Shown: positions 33,641-42,900 of the stretch, in pieces
Layout of the letters: every line of letters begins with the position of its first letter
How positions within the stretch are numbered: position 1 is the stretch's first letter
DNA from: an uncultured Mycoplasmatota bacterium
GTDB taxonomy: Bacteria; Bacillota_I; Bacilli_A; RF39; UBA660
Direction of reading: 5' to 3'
NCBI GenBank assembly: GCA_900547995.1
Contig: URIY01000003.1
Location: 1 to 54,492, forward strand
Length of the DNA: 54,492 nt
Program-made: the position numbers and the translations under genes
Notes under the pieces: generated by a model
The model's database searches: none
The model's input: the letters and a program-made list of their open reading frames with translations, nothing else
What the model was told of the DNA's origin: nothing

Positions 33641-35411
33641 TATAATTGAGAAGAAGATTGCTAAATATAATAAACAAATTATATTAAATGAAAATAATAC
33701 TGAAATTTTTTCTTCGATAATAAAAGAATTTAATGATTCATATTTGCCTTCTATAACTATGGAAGAAGCAAATGAAATTAGAAAAAATATGGATTTAACA
33801 ATTGACGAAAGTAACTTGCTTGCTCTTTTACAAAGTATTACCGATGAAAATAGAAATATTATTCTATCTTTGGGTTTGGATAGTAATCAGAAAGATATTA
33901 TAGAACAGTTTAAAAAGAAGATTAATGAACTTGCTATGAAATATAGTAAAGCAAGTATTGATGACATATATACAAATCTTAAAATATATAAAAATTTATT
34001 ATCAAAACTAAATAATAATGATATTAATTTAATTACAGAATTAGATGTAATTTATAGATTAATGGAAGAAAATAATTTTGAATATAGGCAAATTATTGAT
34101 ATATTAAGAAAAGTAAATGGTATGAATAGTAGAATATATGCAAATTATGCCAATAATGACAAAAGTGATATTAATTTATCACAAGAAGATGATATTTGTG
34201 AAGATAATTTAATCTCATACAACAATGATAGAGAAAAAATAATTAGTTTATTTAAAAAATATAATATTGATTTTATGAATTTTGATGAAAATTTACAAAA
34301 TAATATATTGAATTTAGGTAATTATGATGAAATGAATAAAATATTATCTTGTGTATTAAATCATAATGATTTACTAGGTTTTTTAAATTTAAAAGAATAT
34401 GAACAAATTTTATATAGAACTTTATTGTTTTCATCAGAAGAAAAAATTAATGAGGTTATAGAGAGTGCATTAAAAAATAATGTATCTCAAATATTTAAAA
34501 TATATCCAACTATTCTTTATCCAACTATTAAAGATAAAAGTATAAGAACTAAGAGGAATATAGGTGGTTTTCCACATAAATCCTTTGAAAAAACAGGGGC
34601 ACTAAATTATTATTTAGAGAATGTAAAAATATTAGAAGGAATTGGATATCCTATTGATTTAGCATTTAAAAAATGTTCGTCATTTTTTATTCAAAATTCT
34701 AAAAAAGTAAGAGAGAATCTGGCTTATCTTAAGATGTACAACATTTCTATTTATAATGAAGATGGTAGTTTTAAAAGTTTCCTTTCTACCTTAAAAAGTG
34801 ATAATTTAATTGATAATATTGATATATCAATTGAAAATGGTACATATGAATATTGTAAACAAAATCTTTCTAGATTAGGATGGGATATTATTCCTTATAG
34901 AGTAAAATGTAATGAAAAATTAAAAAGAAATCATGATTTGAGAGCTATTGATAACCCATTTATAATATTCAAAAATAAAACAGAAAAACTTGCACTAAAA
35001 TTACCGTTTTATCAAACAAATTCTGAGATTTTTGGAAAAACTAAGGAAGATGTTTTTGCACTATATGATGCCATAAATCATGGTAGTGATGAGACAATTA
35101 TTTATGATGAATTAGTTAGACTAGGAAATATTGATAATATATCTACGATTGCTTTAGATGATGAATATATAATGTATTTAGAAAATAATTATAAAGAAAA
35201 TGAATATATGTATAACATAAATGGTGTAATTGTATCAAGATACAAAGTTCTTAGATATTACTCATCATTAATTAAACAAGATGATATAAATCCGTCAGAA
35301 GATTTAATAATGTATGTAGTTACACTTAATAGTATGCTTGATCAAGAAGAGTTAAATAATGTATATCAAAATATTCATAAAATAACTGAAAAGAGGTTAC
35401 AAATGGCATGA
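33624..35411 (+). CDS. Large helical protein, fourth gene of the HerA cluster
   Basis: The 595-residue protein is soluble and mostly helical, without known catalytic motifs. Around residues 285-365 it has a pattern of short helices (QIFKIYPTILYPTIKD, LENVKILEGIGYPIDLAFKK, NSKKVRENLAYLKMYNISIY). These recall mTERF-like or other alpha-solenoid nucleic-acid-binding repeats. ATG 33624 is chosen because AGGGGGC lies 7 bases upstream; the frame is open from 33600. It overlaps the gene before by 17 bases and the gene after by 4 (ATGA). Confidence 0.6.
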   Translation: MKELINIIEKKIAKYNKQIILNENNTEIFSSIIKEFNDSYLPSITMEEANEIRKNMDLTIDESNLLALLQSITDENRNIILSLGLDSNQKDIIEQFKKKINELAMKYSKASIDDIYTNLKIYKNLLSKLNNNDINLITELDVIYRLMEENNFEYRQIIDILRKVNGMNSRIYANYANNDKSDINLSQEDDICEDNLISYNNDREKIISLFKKYNIDFMNFDENLQNNILNLGNYDEMNKILSCVLNHNDLLGFLNLKEYEQILYRTLLFSSEEKINEVIESALKNNVSQIFKIYPTILYPTIKDKSIRTKRNIGGFPHKSFEKTGALNYYLENVKILEGIGYPIDLAFKKCSSFFIQNSKKVRENLAYLKMYNISIYNEDGSFKSFLSTLKSDNLIDNIDISIENGTYEYCKQNLSRLGWDIIPYRVKCNEKLKRNHDLRAIDNPFIIFKNKTEKLALKLPFYQTNSEIFGKTKEDVFALYDAINHGSDETIIYDELVRLGNIDNISTIALDDEYIMYLENNYKENEYMYNINGVIVSRYKVLRYYSSLIKQDDINPSEDLIMYVVTLNSMLDQEELNNVYQNIHKITEKRLQMA

Positions 35412-35701
35412 TAGATAATATTGATAAAATAAACATTAATAATGAAGTAAAAGAGAAAATGGTAAATAATCTATCTAATGATATTTTGATTAGCCTTTCA
35501 CTTAATTATATACTTGTTAATCAAAATATAGCATATTTAGAAAGTATAGGTATTAAAAATATTGATTTATTATTATTAAATAGAGAATACCTATTTCTAA
35601 ATGATACTAATTATATAAAAGAAAGTATAGGAAGATTTAATCTATCATCATTTGTGCAATTAATTAATGATGATTATACTATTATTGATGAAGCATTTTA
35701 A
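35408..35701 (+). CDS. Small protein related to part of its upstream neighbour, last gene of the HerA cluster
   Basis: The 97-residue protein has LVNQNIAYLESIGIKNIDLL, which resembles the VRENLAYLKMYNISIY unit of the 595-residue protein just upstream. It may be a detached repeat unit, arising from a split of a longer gene or as a partner. Its ATG overlaps the upstream TGA by 4 bases. A weak terminator follows. The function is unknown. Confidence 0.55.
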   Translation: MIDNIDKININNEVKEKMVNNLSNDILISLSLNYILVNQNIAYLESIGIKNIDLLLLNREYLFLNDTNYIKESIGRFNLSSFVQLINDDYTIIDEAF

Positions 35702-35702
35702 T

Positions 35703-35749
35703 AAAAAGGAAAAGATGTTTGCTTGAAATATAGCCTTTTTCTTTTTTTT
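35703..35749 (+). terminator. Probable terminator at the end of the HerA cluster
   Basis: A 7-bp stem (AAAAAGG at 35703-35709 with CCTTTTT at 35734-35740) has a large 24-base loop and is followed by a long T tract. The T tract is good, the stem only fair. Confidence 0.5.
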
Positions 35750-35775
35750 ATTATATAATTATCTTGGTGATAAAA

Positions 35776-37083
35776 ATGTTTGAAAGTTTAAGCGATAGAT
35801 TACAAAATGCTATAAATAAGATAAGAGGATATGGAAAAATAACAGAAGAGAATATTAATGATATAACAAGAGAATTAAGACTAGCGTTACTTGAAGCAGA
35901 TGTAAATTATAAAGTAGTTAAAGAGTTTATTGCAACTGTAAAGGAAAAAGCGTTAGGTGAAGAAGTAACTAAGAGCTTAAAACCAAGTGAAATGTTTATT
36001 AAAATTGTAAAAGATGAACTAGTAGAATTACTTGGTGGTGAAAAACAAGATTTATATACAAGTGGGAAACCGTCTATACTTATGTTAGTTGGTTTGCAGG
36101 GTAGTGGAAAAACAACAACTATTGGTAAACTTGCAAGATTGCTTAGAAAAAAGTATGCCAAAAAGCCTTTACTTGTTGCTTGTGATGTATATAGACCAGC
36201 AGCCATTGAACAATTAAAACAAATTGGTAAGGAATTAAATATCCCTGTATATGATGAAGGTAAAGGAAATCCTGTTACTATATCTAATAATGCTATCGGG
36301 TATGCTAAAGAAAATGGCTTTGATTATGTATTAATTGATACAGCAGGTAGATTACATATTGATGAAGATTTAATGGTAGAACTTCAAAATATAAATGAAA
36401 CTGTACATCCAAATGAAATAATTTTAGTTATTGATAGTATGACAGGTCAAGATGCTATAAATGTTATTGAAGGATTTAATAGTGCCTTAAAATTAACTGG
36501 AGCAATCCTTACAAAATTAGATGGTGATACAAGAGGTGGTGTTGCACTTTCCGTTAGACATTTAACGAATGTACCAATTAAGTTTATTGGTGTTAGTGAA
36601 AAAATGGATGGACTTGAAGAATTTTATCCAGATCGTATGGCAACAAGAATTCTTGGTATGGGAGACTTGATGTCTATGATTGAAAAGGCTGAAGATGTTA
36701 TAGACAAAGACGAAGCCATGAAAGCCGCTAAAAGATTAAATTCTGGGAAATTTGATTTAGAGGACTTTTTAGGTCAATTAAAACAAATAAAAAAAATGGG
36801 ACCACTTGAAAATCTAATAAAATTAATACCAGGGGCATCTAAGATGGGATTAAATAAAGTACAAATTAATCCTAAAGATATGGCACATATAGAAGCTATT
36901 ATTTTATCTATGACACCTGAAGAGAGAAAACATCCTGAAATATTAAAAGCAAGTCGTAAGCAAAGAATTGCTAAGGGATGTGGCAGAAGTGTTGAAGAAG
37001 TTAATCGACTATTAAAACAATTTGAACAAATGAAAGAAATGATGAAAAGATTAAAAAATGGTAATTTAAAAATGCCATTTTAA
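35776..37083 (+). CDS. ffh: Signal recognition particle protein Ffh (SRP54)
   Basis: Ffh binds signal sequences and the SRP RNA and delivers ribosomes to FtsY. The 435-residue protein has the N helical bundle, G1 GLQGSGKTTTIGKLA (about residues 104-118), the CDVYRPAAIEQLK box, DTAGRLHIDEDLM, TKLDGDTRGG, GVSEKMDGLEEFYPDR, and the methionine-rich M domain with the RNA-binding SRKQRIAKGCGRSVEEVNRLL. ATG 35776 has a GGTGATAAAA ribosome site; the TTG and GTG codons upstream are not needed. A perfect TATAAT lies at 35754-35759, though with a poor -35. Confidence 0.98.
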   Translation: MFESLSDRLQNAINKIRGYGKITEENINDITRELRLALLEADVNYKVVKEFIATVKEKALGEEVTKSLKPSEMFIKIVKDELVELLGGEKQDLYTSGKPSILMLVGLQGSGKTTTIGKLARLLRKKYAKKPLLVACDVYRPAAIEQLKQIGKELNIPVYDEGKGNPVTISNNAIGYAKENGFDYVLIDTAGRLHIDEDLMVELQNINETVHPNEIILVIDSMTGQDAINVIEGFNSALKLTGAILTKLDGDTRGGVALSVRHLTNVPIKFIGVSEKMDGLEEFYPDRMATRILGMGDLMSMIEKAEDVIDKDEAMKAAKRLNSGKFDLEDFLGQLKQIKKMGPLENLIKLIPGASKMGLNKVQINPKDMAHIEAIILSMTPEERKHPEILKASRKQRIAKGCGRSVEEVNRLLKQFEQMKEMMKRLKNGNLKMPF

Positions 37084-37147
37084 GGCTAATAACATGTTCA
37101 ATTATATTTATACCTCATATGATAAATGTAGATAAGGGGGAATAAAT

Positions 37148-37414
37148 ATGTTCGGCAGAAATTGTTGTCAAAAACAACCACAAATGATGGGATGTTGTCA
37201 AAGACAACCACAAATGGAACAATGTGTAATGGAACCAACTATTACAAAATGTGTAGAAAAGGAGTTCTATCATGAAGTTCCACATGTTTGCCCAATACAT
37301 ACACACGTTATAAATCGTCATATCTATAATCATAGTTATACTCCACAATATACATGTTCTGAAGAAACACAAGTAAATAATATAGACAATGGTCCATGTT
37401 GTAAATTTGTATAA
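37148..37414 (+). CDS. CotD-like spore coat protein
   Basis: The 88-residue protein is very rich in Cys, His, Gln and Met. It has an N-terminal repeat of CCQ(K/R)QPQM type and a central VPHVCPIHTHVINRHIYNHSYTP-like segment that matches the core of the Bacillus inner coat protein CotD (a P-H-T-H-V-N-H pattern). There is no signal peptide, as expected for a coat protein made in the mother cell. A strong AAGGGGGAA ribosome site precedes the ATG. Upstream, CATATGATA (37116-37124) fits the sigma-K -10 form CATANNNTA, but no -35 can be confirmed. A metal-binding Cys/His protein is the alternative. Confidence 0.7.
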   Translation: MFGRNCCQKQPQMMGCCQRQPQMEQCVMEPTITKCVEKEFYHEVPHVCPIHTHVINRHIYNHSYTPQYTCSEETQVNNIDNGPCCKFV

Positions 37415-37423
37415 AAACTTTAT

Positions 37424-37456
37424 AAAAAGATGATAGACGTTTATCTATCATTTTTT
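37424..37456 (+). terminator. Terminator after the CotD-like gene
   Basis: An 8-bp stem (ATGATAGA at 37430-37437 with 37444-37451), extended by A-T pairs, is followed by a T tract. Confidence 0.7.
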
Positions 37457-37494
37457 GTATTAAATAATAAAATAAAATGAAAAAACAAAAGTAA

Positions 37495-37523
37495 TTGACA
37501 ATTGTATATACAATGTATATACT
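37495..37523 (+). promoter_or_regulatory. mazEF promoter with repeated palindromic operator
   Basis: A perfect TTGACA (37495-37500) and TATACT (37518-37523) are spaced by 17 bp. The spacer and -10 box hold two copies of the palindrome GTATATAC (37504-37511 and 37515-37522), 11 bp centre to centre, the first within the larger palindrome TTGTATATACAA. This is the expected place for autoregulation by the antitoxin. Confidence 0.8.
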
Positions 37524-37546
37524 TATAAATGAATGGAGATGATTAA

Positions 37547-37789
37547 ATGGAAGCAAGAATTCAAAAATGGGGGAATTCAGATGGAATAAGAATTCCTAGT
37601 AGTATTTTAAAATCCTTAAATATAAAAACTAATGATATATTAAATATAGAGAAACAAGATGATAAAATAATTATTAGTATTCCTAAAAAGAAAAAAATAT
37701 CACTTGCTGATAGATTTAAATCATATAAGGGAAAAAATTTGGCTAAAGATTTTGTTTGGGATGAAAGTGTAGGAAAAGAAATATGGTAA
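37547..37789 (+). CDS. mazE: MazE-like antitoxin (AbrB/SpoVT fold)
   Basis: The 80-residue protein has the MazE swapped-hairpin DNA-binding domain at the N-terminus (EARIQKWGNSDGIRIPSSIL, then LNIKTNDILNIEKQDDKIII). Its short C-terminal tail (LAKDFVWDESVGKEIW) would wrap the toxin. It should neutralise the downstream MazF and repress its own promoter, where two palindromes lie. Its stop overlaps the mazF start by 7 bases, the usual order with the antitoxin first. Confidence 0.93.
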   Translation: MEARIQKWGNSDGIRIPSSILKSLNIKTNDILNIEKQDDKIIISIPKKKKISLADRFKSYKGKNLAKDFVWDESVGKEIW

Positions 37790-38124
37790 AAAGATATACT
37801 CCTAAACAAGGAGATGTTGTTTTATTAGATTTTAATCCAACTAAGGGTCATGAACAATGTGGTTTTAGACCAGCAGTTGTTATTAGTAATAATGTTTTTA
37901 ATGAAAATACTAAAATGGTTATGGTATGCCCCATTTCATCTAATAATAAGAATTTTCCAACACATTATCATTTTGAAGATACTAAAAAAATATATGGTTC
38001 TGTTTTATGTGAACATATAAGAAGTATAGATTATGAAATAAGAAACTTAACTTTTGTGGAAAAATTAAGTGAAAATGATTTAATCAGCATAATTACTTTA
38101 TTAAATGCTTGTATAGAAGATTGA
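37783..38124 (+). CDS. mazF: MazF-family mRNA interferase toxin
   Basis: MazF cuts mRNA at short specific sequences in the cytosol. The 113-residue protein has the family pattern QGDVVLLDFNPTKGHEQCGFRPAVVIS (catalytic Arg in the GxRP segment), the MVCPISS strand with the catalytic Ser/Thr region, and EHIRSIDYEIR near the C-terminus. Length is normal and the frame is intact. It is translationally coupled to mazE and ends before a bidirectional terminator shared with the convergent VanY gene. Confidence 0.94.
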   Translation: MVKRYTPKQGDVVLLDFNPTKGHEQCGFRPAVVISNNVFNENTKMVMVCPISSNNKNFPTHYHFEDTKKIYGSVLCEHIRSIDYEIRNLTFVEKLSENDLISIITLLNACIED

Positions 38125-38154
38125 TTTCATAATTATGTGATGAATATATCAATT

Positions 38155-38184
38155 AAAAAGTGATAGAGGTTATCTATCATTTTT
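38155..38184. terminator. Bidirectional terminator between mazF and the convergent VanY gene
   Basis: A 12-bp or longer stem (38155-38167 with 38173-38184, core GTGATAGA/TCTATCAT) has A and T runs on both sides. The VanY stop codon lies in the loop. Confidence 0.8.
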
Positions 38185-38820
38185 ATATTCTTCTAAAGTT
38201 ATATCTTTTTCATATATTTCTGTAGCAATATCAATTCCAATATACCTATAATGCCATGGCTCATACTTAAAACCAGTAATTTTTTCTTTCCCTTTAGGAT
38301 ATCTTAAAATAAAACCATATTTATGTGCATTTTCTTTCATCCAATTAAATTCTATTGAATCTTCAAAATCATCATAAGAATCATTTGAACCAGCAACATC
38401 GACAGCAAGGCCCGTTTGATGTTCAGAATGTCCAGCCCTAGCAGAACACATATCAGCATATTTTTTTCCTTTTTCTTTTACATAATAATTGTATAAATTA
38501 TCTTGATAATCATAATCCCTATATGTAGATGTAGCCACTATTCTGTATCCTTCTTTTTTAGCATCCTTAGATAATTTTTCAAACATTTCTTTAGCTTCTT
38601 TTCTTAGATATTTATTTTCATATGCATAATTTATATCAATTAGTTCTAAATCGGTTGGTACATAATTTTTATCTAATTTGTTATTTTTATTGACTAATAT
38701 ATCTAAATTTGCAGGATTTTTAACCATTTTTATATTTTTATAGAAATGATTTTTTTTATGAAAAGGGCTTATTAATATAATAGATAAAATAGTACCAATC
38801 CATAGTTTACGTTTTTTCAT
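38170..38820 (-). CDS. VanY-family D-alanyl-D-alanine carboxypeptidase (short form)
   Basis: VanY-type zinc peptidases remove the terminal D-Ala from peptidoglycan pentapeptide outside the membrane. The 216-residue protein has one N-terminal hydrophobic helix (residues 5-20, anchor) and a catalytic domain from about residue 55. It shows STYRDYDYQDNLY, SARAGHSEHQTGLAVDV with zinc ligands His134 and Asp141, and EPWHYRYIG with Glu187 and His190. All expected active-site residues are present. It follows the longer paralogue at 38864 on the same strand, with a terminator between. No vanR/S-type regulators are nearby, so a housekeeping wall role is likelier than vancomycin resistance. Confidence 0.88.
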   Translation of the reverse strand: MKKRKLWIGTILSIILISPFHKKNHFYKNIKMVKNPANLDILVNKNNKLDKNYVPTDLELIDINYAYENKYLRKEAKEMFEKLSKDAKKEGYRIVATSTYRDYDYQDNLYNYYVKEKGKKYADMCSARAGHSEHQTGLAVDVAGSNDSYDDFEDSIEFNWMKENAHKYGFILRYPKGKEKITGFKYEPWHYRYIGIDIATEIYEKDITLEEYKNDR

Positions 38821-38843
38821 TTTATCACCATTTAATTATATGA

Positions 38844-38870
38844 AAAAAATAGAATATTTAATTCTATTTT
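38844..38870 (-). terminator. Terminator of the longer VanY gene
   Basis: On the minus strand a 10-bp stem (38861-38870 with 38846-38855, AATAGAAT core) with a 5-base loop is followed by a T run. It covers the stop codon of the gene at 38864. Confidence 0.7.
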
Positions 38871-39805
38871 ACAAAATAAGTATAATATTCATCAAAAGTA
38901 ATATCTAAATCATGTATTTTTTGAGCAACTTCAGTACCAACATATCTATAATGCCAAGATTCATAATCATATCCTGTAATGGCTTCTTTGCCTTTAGGAT
39001 ATCTTAAAATAAAACCATATTTATATGCATTTTGTTGTAACCATTTAAATTCCTTTGTTTCTTCAAAACTTTTATCCTTTGTTTCATCATATGATGTAAG
39101 ATCAATAGCAAGCCCAGTTTGATGTTCCGAAAAGCCAGGCCTTGCTGCAATCTTATCAGCCTCATCTTTTCCATGAAGGTCATAGAATTCTTGATATGTA
39201 TCATCTTGATCTTCATAGTCACGATAAGCAGAATTAATAATGAGAGTAATGTCATCTTTTTGTGCACTATTAAACATATCAATAAAGGCATCATAAGCAT
39301 CTTCTCTTAATTGTGCATTTCCATAACAATACCAATTTTTAACATCAACAATATTTTGAGGTTTATAATCTTTTGATAAATAATTATATTTATTTACAAG
39401 CATAAGTAAATCATCATCAATATTAGTTTCACTTGTATTTGTATAATGATCATAATCACCATTTACATTAACGATAGCGACAATATCTTTAGTACTAACA
39501 TCTTTATGTTCTTTTTGATAAGATATATATCTATCAATATTATCTGTAATAAGATATTTTTCTTTAAATAAAGCTAATAAAAATTCATTGTAATCAATAC
39601 TCATAATTTTCTTTTTATAGATTTTATCTAGTTTTAATATTTCAATAATTTGTTTTTTATTATATCCAATTTCTTTTAATTTGTATTCATCACTATTTAA
39701 ATATATTATTTTTTTTACCCCAACAATAATTAAAATAAGTAACAAAATAACTATTATTAATTTAATTAGTGGTCCCTTTTTAATTTTTCTTCTTTTTATT
39801 TTCAT
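38864..39805 (-). CDS. VanY-family D-alanyl-D-alanine carboxypeptidase (long form)
   Basis: The 313-residue protein has a basic N-end and one membrane helix (about residues 14-31). A helical module of about 100 residues follows (LKEIGYNKKQIIEIL, YLITDNIDRYISYQKEHKDVSTKDIVAIVN), and then the zinc carboxypeptidase domain with SAYRDYEDQDDTY, RPGFSEHQTGLAIDL and ESWHYRYVG, active-site residues intact. The helical module is shared with the third paralogue at 48941. ATG 39805 is chosen because GGTGAT precedes it; the frame is open to 39880. The promoter upstream leaves a very short leader. Confidence 0.87.
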   Translation of the reverse strand: MKIKRRKIKKGPLIKLIIVILLLILIIVGVKKIIYLNSDEYKLKEIGYNKKQIIEILKLDKIYKKKIMSIDYNEFLLALFKEKYLITDNIDRYISYQKEHKDVSTKDIVAIVNVNGDYDHYTNTSETNIDDDLLMLVNKYNYLSKDYKPQNIVDVKNWYCYGNAQLREDAYDAFIDMFNSAQKDDITLIINSAYRDYEDQDDTYQEFYDLHGKDEADKIAARPGFSEHQTGLAIDLTSYDETKDKSFEETKEFKWLQQNAYKYGFILRYPKGKEAITGYDYESWHYRYVGTEVAQKIHDLDITFDEYYTYFVK

Positions 39806-39821
39806 TAGTATCACCATTATA

Positions 39822-39850
39822 ATTATAATGGTTTTTTGATAAAAAGACAA
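39822..39850 (-). promoter_or_regulatory. Promoter of the long VanY gene
   Basis: On the minus strand TTGTCT (39850-39845) and TATAAT (39827-39822) are spaced by 17 bp. The expected start is only about 10 bases before the ATG, at the ribosome site itself. Confidence 0.65.
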
Positions 39851-39967
39851 TTTGTTTTTATAACTTAAACAATTTAACATAATTTAAAAGGGTTTTAAAA
39901 ATTTATGTCGTAATATAAATTATGAGGTGGAAAAAGTAAAGTTTTATTTAGTTTAGGGGGAATATAA

Positions 39968-42900
39968 ATGAAAGGATTTTATAAAATTTTATTATTAGTA
40001 ATTTCAACTATTGTTTCTATAATAGGAATTGGAAGAATATCAGCAGCAGAACTTACAACATCATTTTCTGGATATTATTGGGATAGAAAAAGTGATGATT
40101 ATCATGGTTCTGGTTCATTTAGATATTATTATTTAGATGGGATTGATTCATATTGTTTAGATCCAAGTACACATGAAGGAGGACCACTAACATTAGGTGA
40201 TTGGAATAGTACAGGTATATCAGATTCTATTAAAGAAAAAGTTTTATTAATTGCTTATTATGGATATAATTATCAAGGTCATCAAACACTTGAATATAGG
40301 GCTGCTACGCAAGCAATGATATGGGAAACTGTAAAGGGCGGTAATACAAAAGTAACTTTTTTCACTCAAAGGTTTGGTGAAGGCAATGAACTTGATATTT
40401 CAAAAGAAAAAGGGGAAATAGAAAGATTAATATCTAATCATAAAGTTAAACCAAGTTTTGATTCTAAAGAATTTAGTGCACTAGTTGGAGAACAATTAGT
40501 ACTAAATGATAGTAATGGCGTACTTAGTAATTATAATATCAGTATTAATGAGGCAACATTTTACAAAAAAGACAATAAATTATATATAACACCTTATGTT
40601 GCAGGTAAATTACAAGTAAAATTAAAGAAAAAAGAAGCTTATATTTCAAGTTATAAAATATTTGTAAGTGATGTATATCAAGATCAAATAATACCGGGTA
40701 TTATAGATAACATTGAGGGTAACTTTATTATAAATTCCGAATATGGTAAGGTTAATATTCAAAAAAAGGATTCTGAAATAGGTATTAAACAAGGAGAAGC
40801 AACATTAGGTGGTGCGAAGTATGGTATATATAGACGTGATAATGATATTCTTATGGGAACTATTACAACAGATGAAAATGGTTATGTTGAAAGTGAAAGT
40901 ATTTTATCATATGGAAATTATTATTTAAAAGAGTTAAAAAGTTCAATGGGTTATAAATTAGATAGTAATAAATATTATTTTGATATAAATAGTAATAGTA
41001 AAAATGTTCATGTTGATGTATTTGAAGAAATCATAAAAGGAAAAATAAAAATAACAAAGCAAGATAGTGAAACAAACACATGTAAACCATTAGGAGAAGG
41101 GATTTTAAGTGGAGCAAAATATCAAATAGTAGATATAAATAATAATGTAGTTGATACTATTACCATAAATGATGATTGCACTAGTACTTCTAAAGAATTA
41201 CCATATGGAAAATATAAAGTAAAAGAAATAGAGGCATCTAAAGGATATAAAATAGATAACAATATATATGATGTTTCTATAGATAGTGATAATTTAGAAA
41301 TTAATGTTACATCTAGAGAAGAAATAATAAAAGGAAGAATAAAAATAACAAAACAGGATAGTGAAACAAACACATGTAAACCATTAGGAGAAGGAATTTT
41401 AAGTGGAGCAAAATATCAAATAGTAGATATAAATAATAATGTAGTTGATACTATTACCATAAATGATGATTGCACTAGTACTTCTAAAGAATTACCATAT
41501 GGAAAATATAAAGTAAAAGAAATAGAGGCATCTAAAGGATATAAAATAGATAACAATATATATGATGTTTCTATAGATAGTGATAATTTAGAAATTAATG
41601 TTACATCTAGAGAGGAAATCATAAAGGGAAAAATAAAAATAATAAAGCAAGATAGTGAAACAAACACATGCAAACCATTAGGAGAAGGAATTTTAAGTGG
41701 AGCAAAATATCAAATAATAGATATAAATAATAATGCAGTTGACACTATTATCATAAATAATGATTGCACTGGTACTTCTAAAGAATTATCATATGGAAAA
41801 TATAAAGTAAAAGAAATAGAAGCATCTAAAGGATATAAAATAGATAACAATATATATGATGTTTTTATAGATAGTGATAATTTAGAAATTAATGTCACAT
41901 CAAAAGAAGATATAATCAAAAATCGTATAAGTATATTAAAACAATATGATTATGTTGAAGGAAATTCTATGTTTGTTAATGCTGAAGCAAATATTATATT
42001 TGAAATATATGATAGTAATAACTTTAAGTATGATACTATTATTACTGATAAAAATGGCTATGCTTTAGTTGATTTACCTTATGGAACATGGAAATTTCAT
42101 CAAAAAAATGTTGTAAATGGATATCAAAAGATACATGATTTTTATGTTAATGTAGATGACAATAGCCCACTTAAGCATTATTATAATATTCTTAATAATA
42201 AAATAGCTGCTTATTTAAAGCTAGTTAAGAAAGATTCAACAACAGGTAATGTAATTAAATTGTCAGGTACAAAATTTAAAATATTAAATATGGATACAAA
42301 TGAGTATGTTTCACAGTACGTTGGTGGTAAGTTATTAGATACATTTGAAACAGATGAAAATGGTATAATGACAACATATTTAAAGTTAGAAGCAGGTAAT
42401 TATAAAGTAAAAGAAATAGAAGCACCAAAAGGTTATTTATTAAATGATGAAGGTGTAATCTTTTCAGTTAATGATAATACAGAATTTGAATATACATCAT
42501 ATGGAACATTTGTTACTGTAGAGTACATGAATGATCCGGTAATGGGGCAACTAGAAATTAAAAAGTATGGTGAGATTTTTAAGATAAAAGATGATAATTA
42601 CTCTTTTGATAAAATACCACTATCATCTGTTAAATTTAATATATATGCAAGTGAGGATATAATATCTCCAGATGGAACAACTATTTATTATAGAAAAGGA
42701 ACGCGAGTAGACAGATTAACAACAAATGAAGATGGGTATGTAATTAGTAAAAAGTTACCACTTGGGAAGTATTATTTAGTTGAAACAAAAACAAATAGTA
42801 ATTATATTCTTAATAAAGAAAAATATTATTTTGAATTAAAAGAAACAGATGCAACTACACCTATTGTTTTAGAATGTTATGAGGCAATAAATTATTTAAG

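Noticed and set aside
38170..39805. A vancomycin-resistance cluster based on the VanY proteins
   Set aside because: No vanHAX-type ligase, lactate/D-Ala dipeptidase or VanRS regulators are nearby. The enzymes fit a general wall-trimming role.
39880..39967. Promoter or riboswitch in the leader of the adhesin gene
   Set aside because: A TATAAA at 39914-39919 lacks a fitting -35, and no stable conserved RNA fold could be drawn.
41122..41919. Three similar minus-strand open frames inside the adhesin gene
   Set aside because: They are mirror images of the 294-bp repeats on the coding strand. They have no ribosome sites and show only biased hydrophobic translation.
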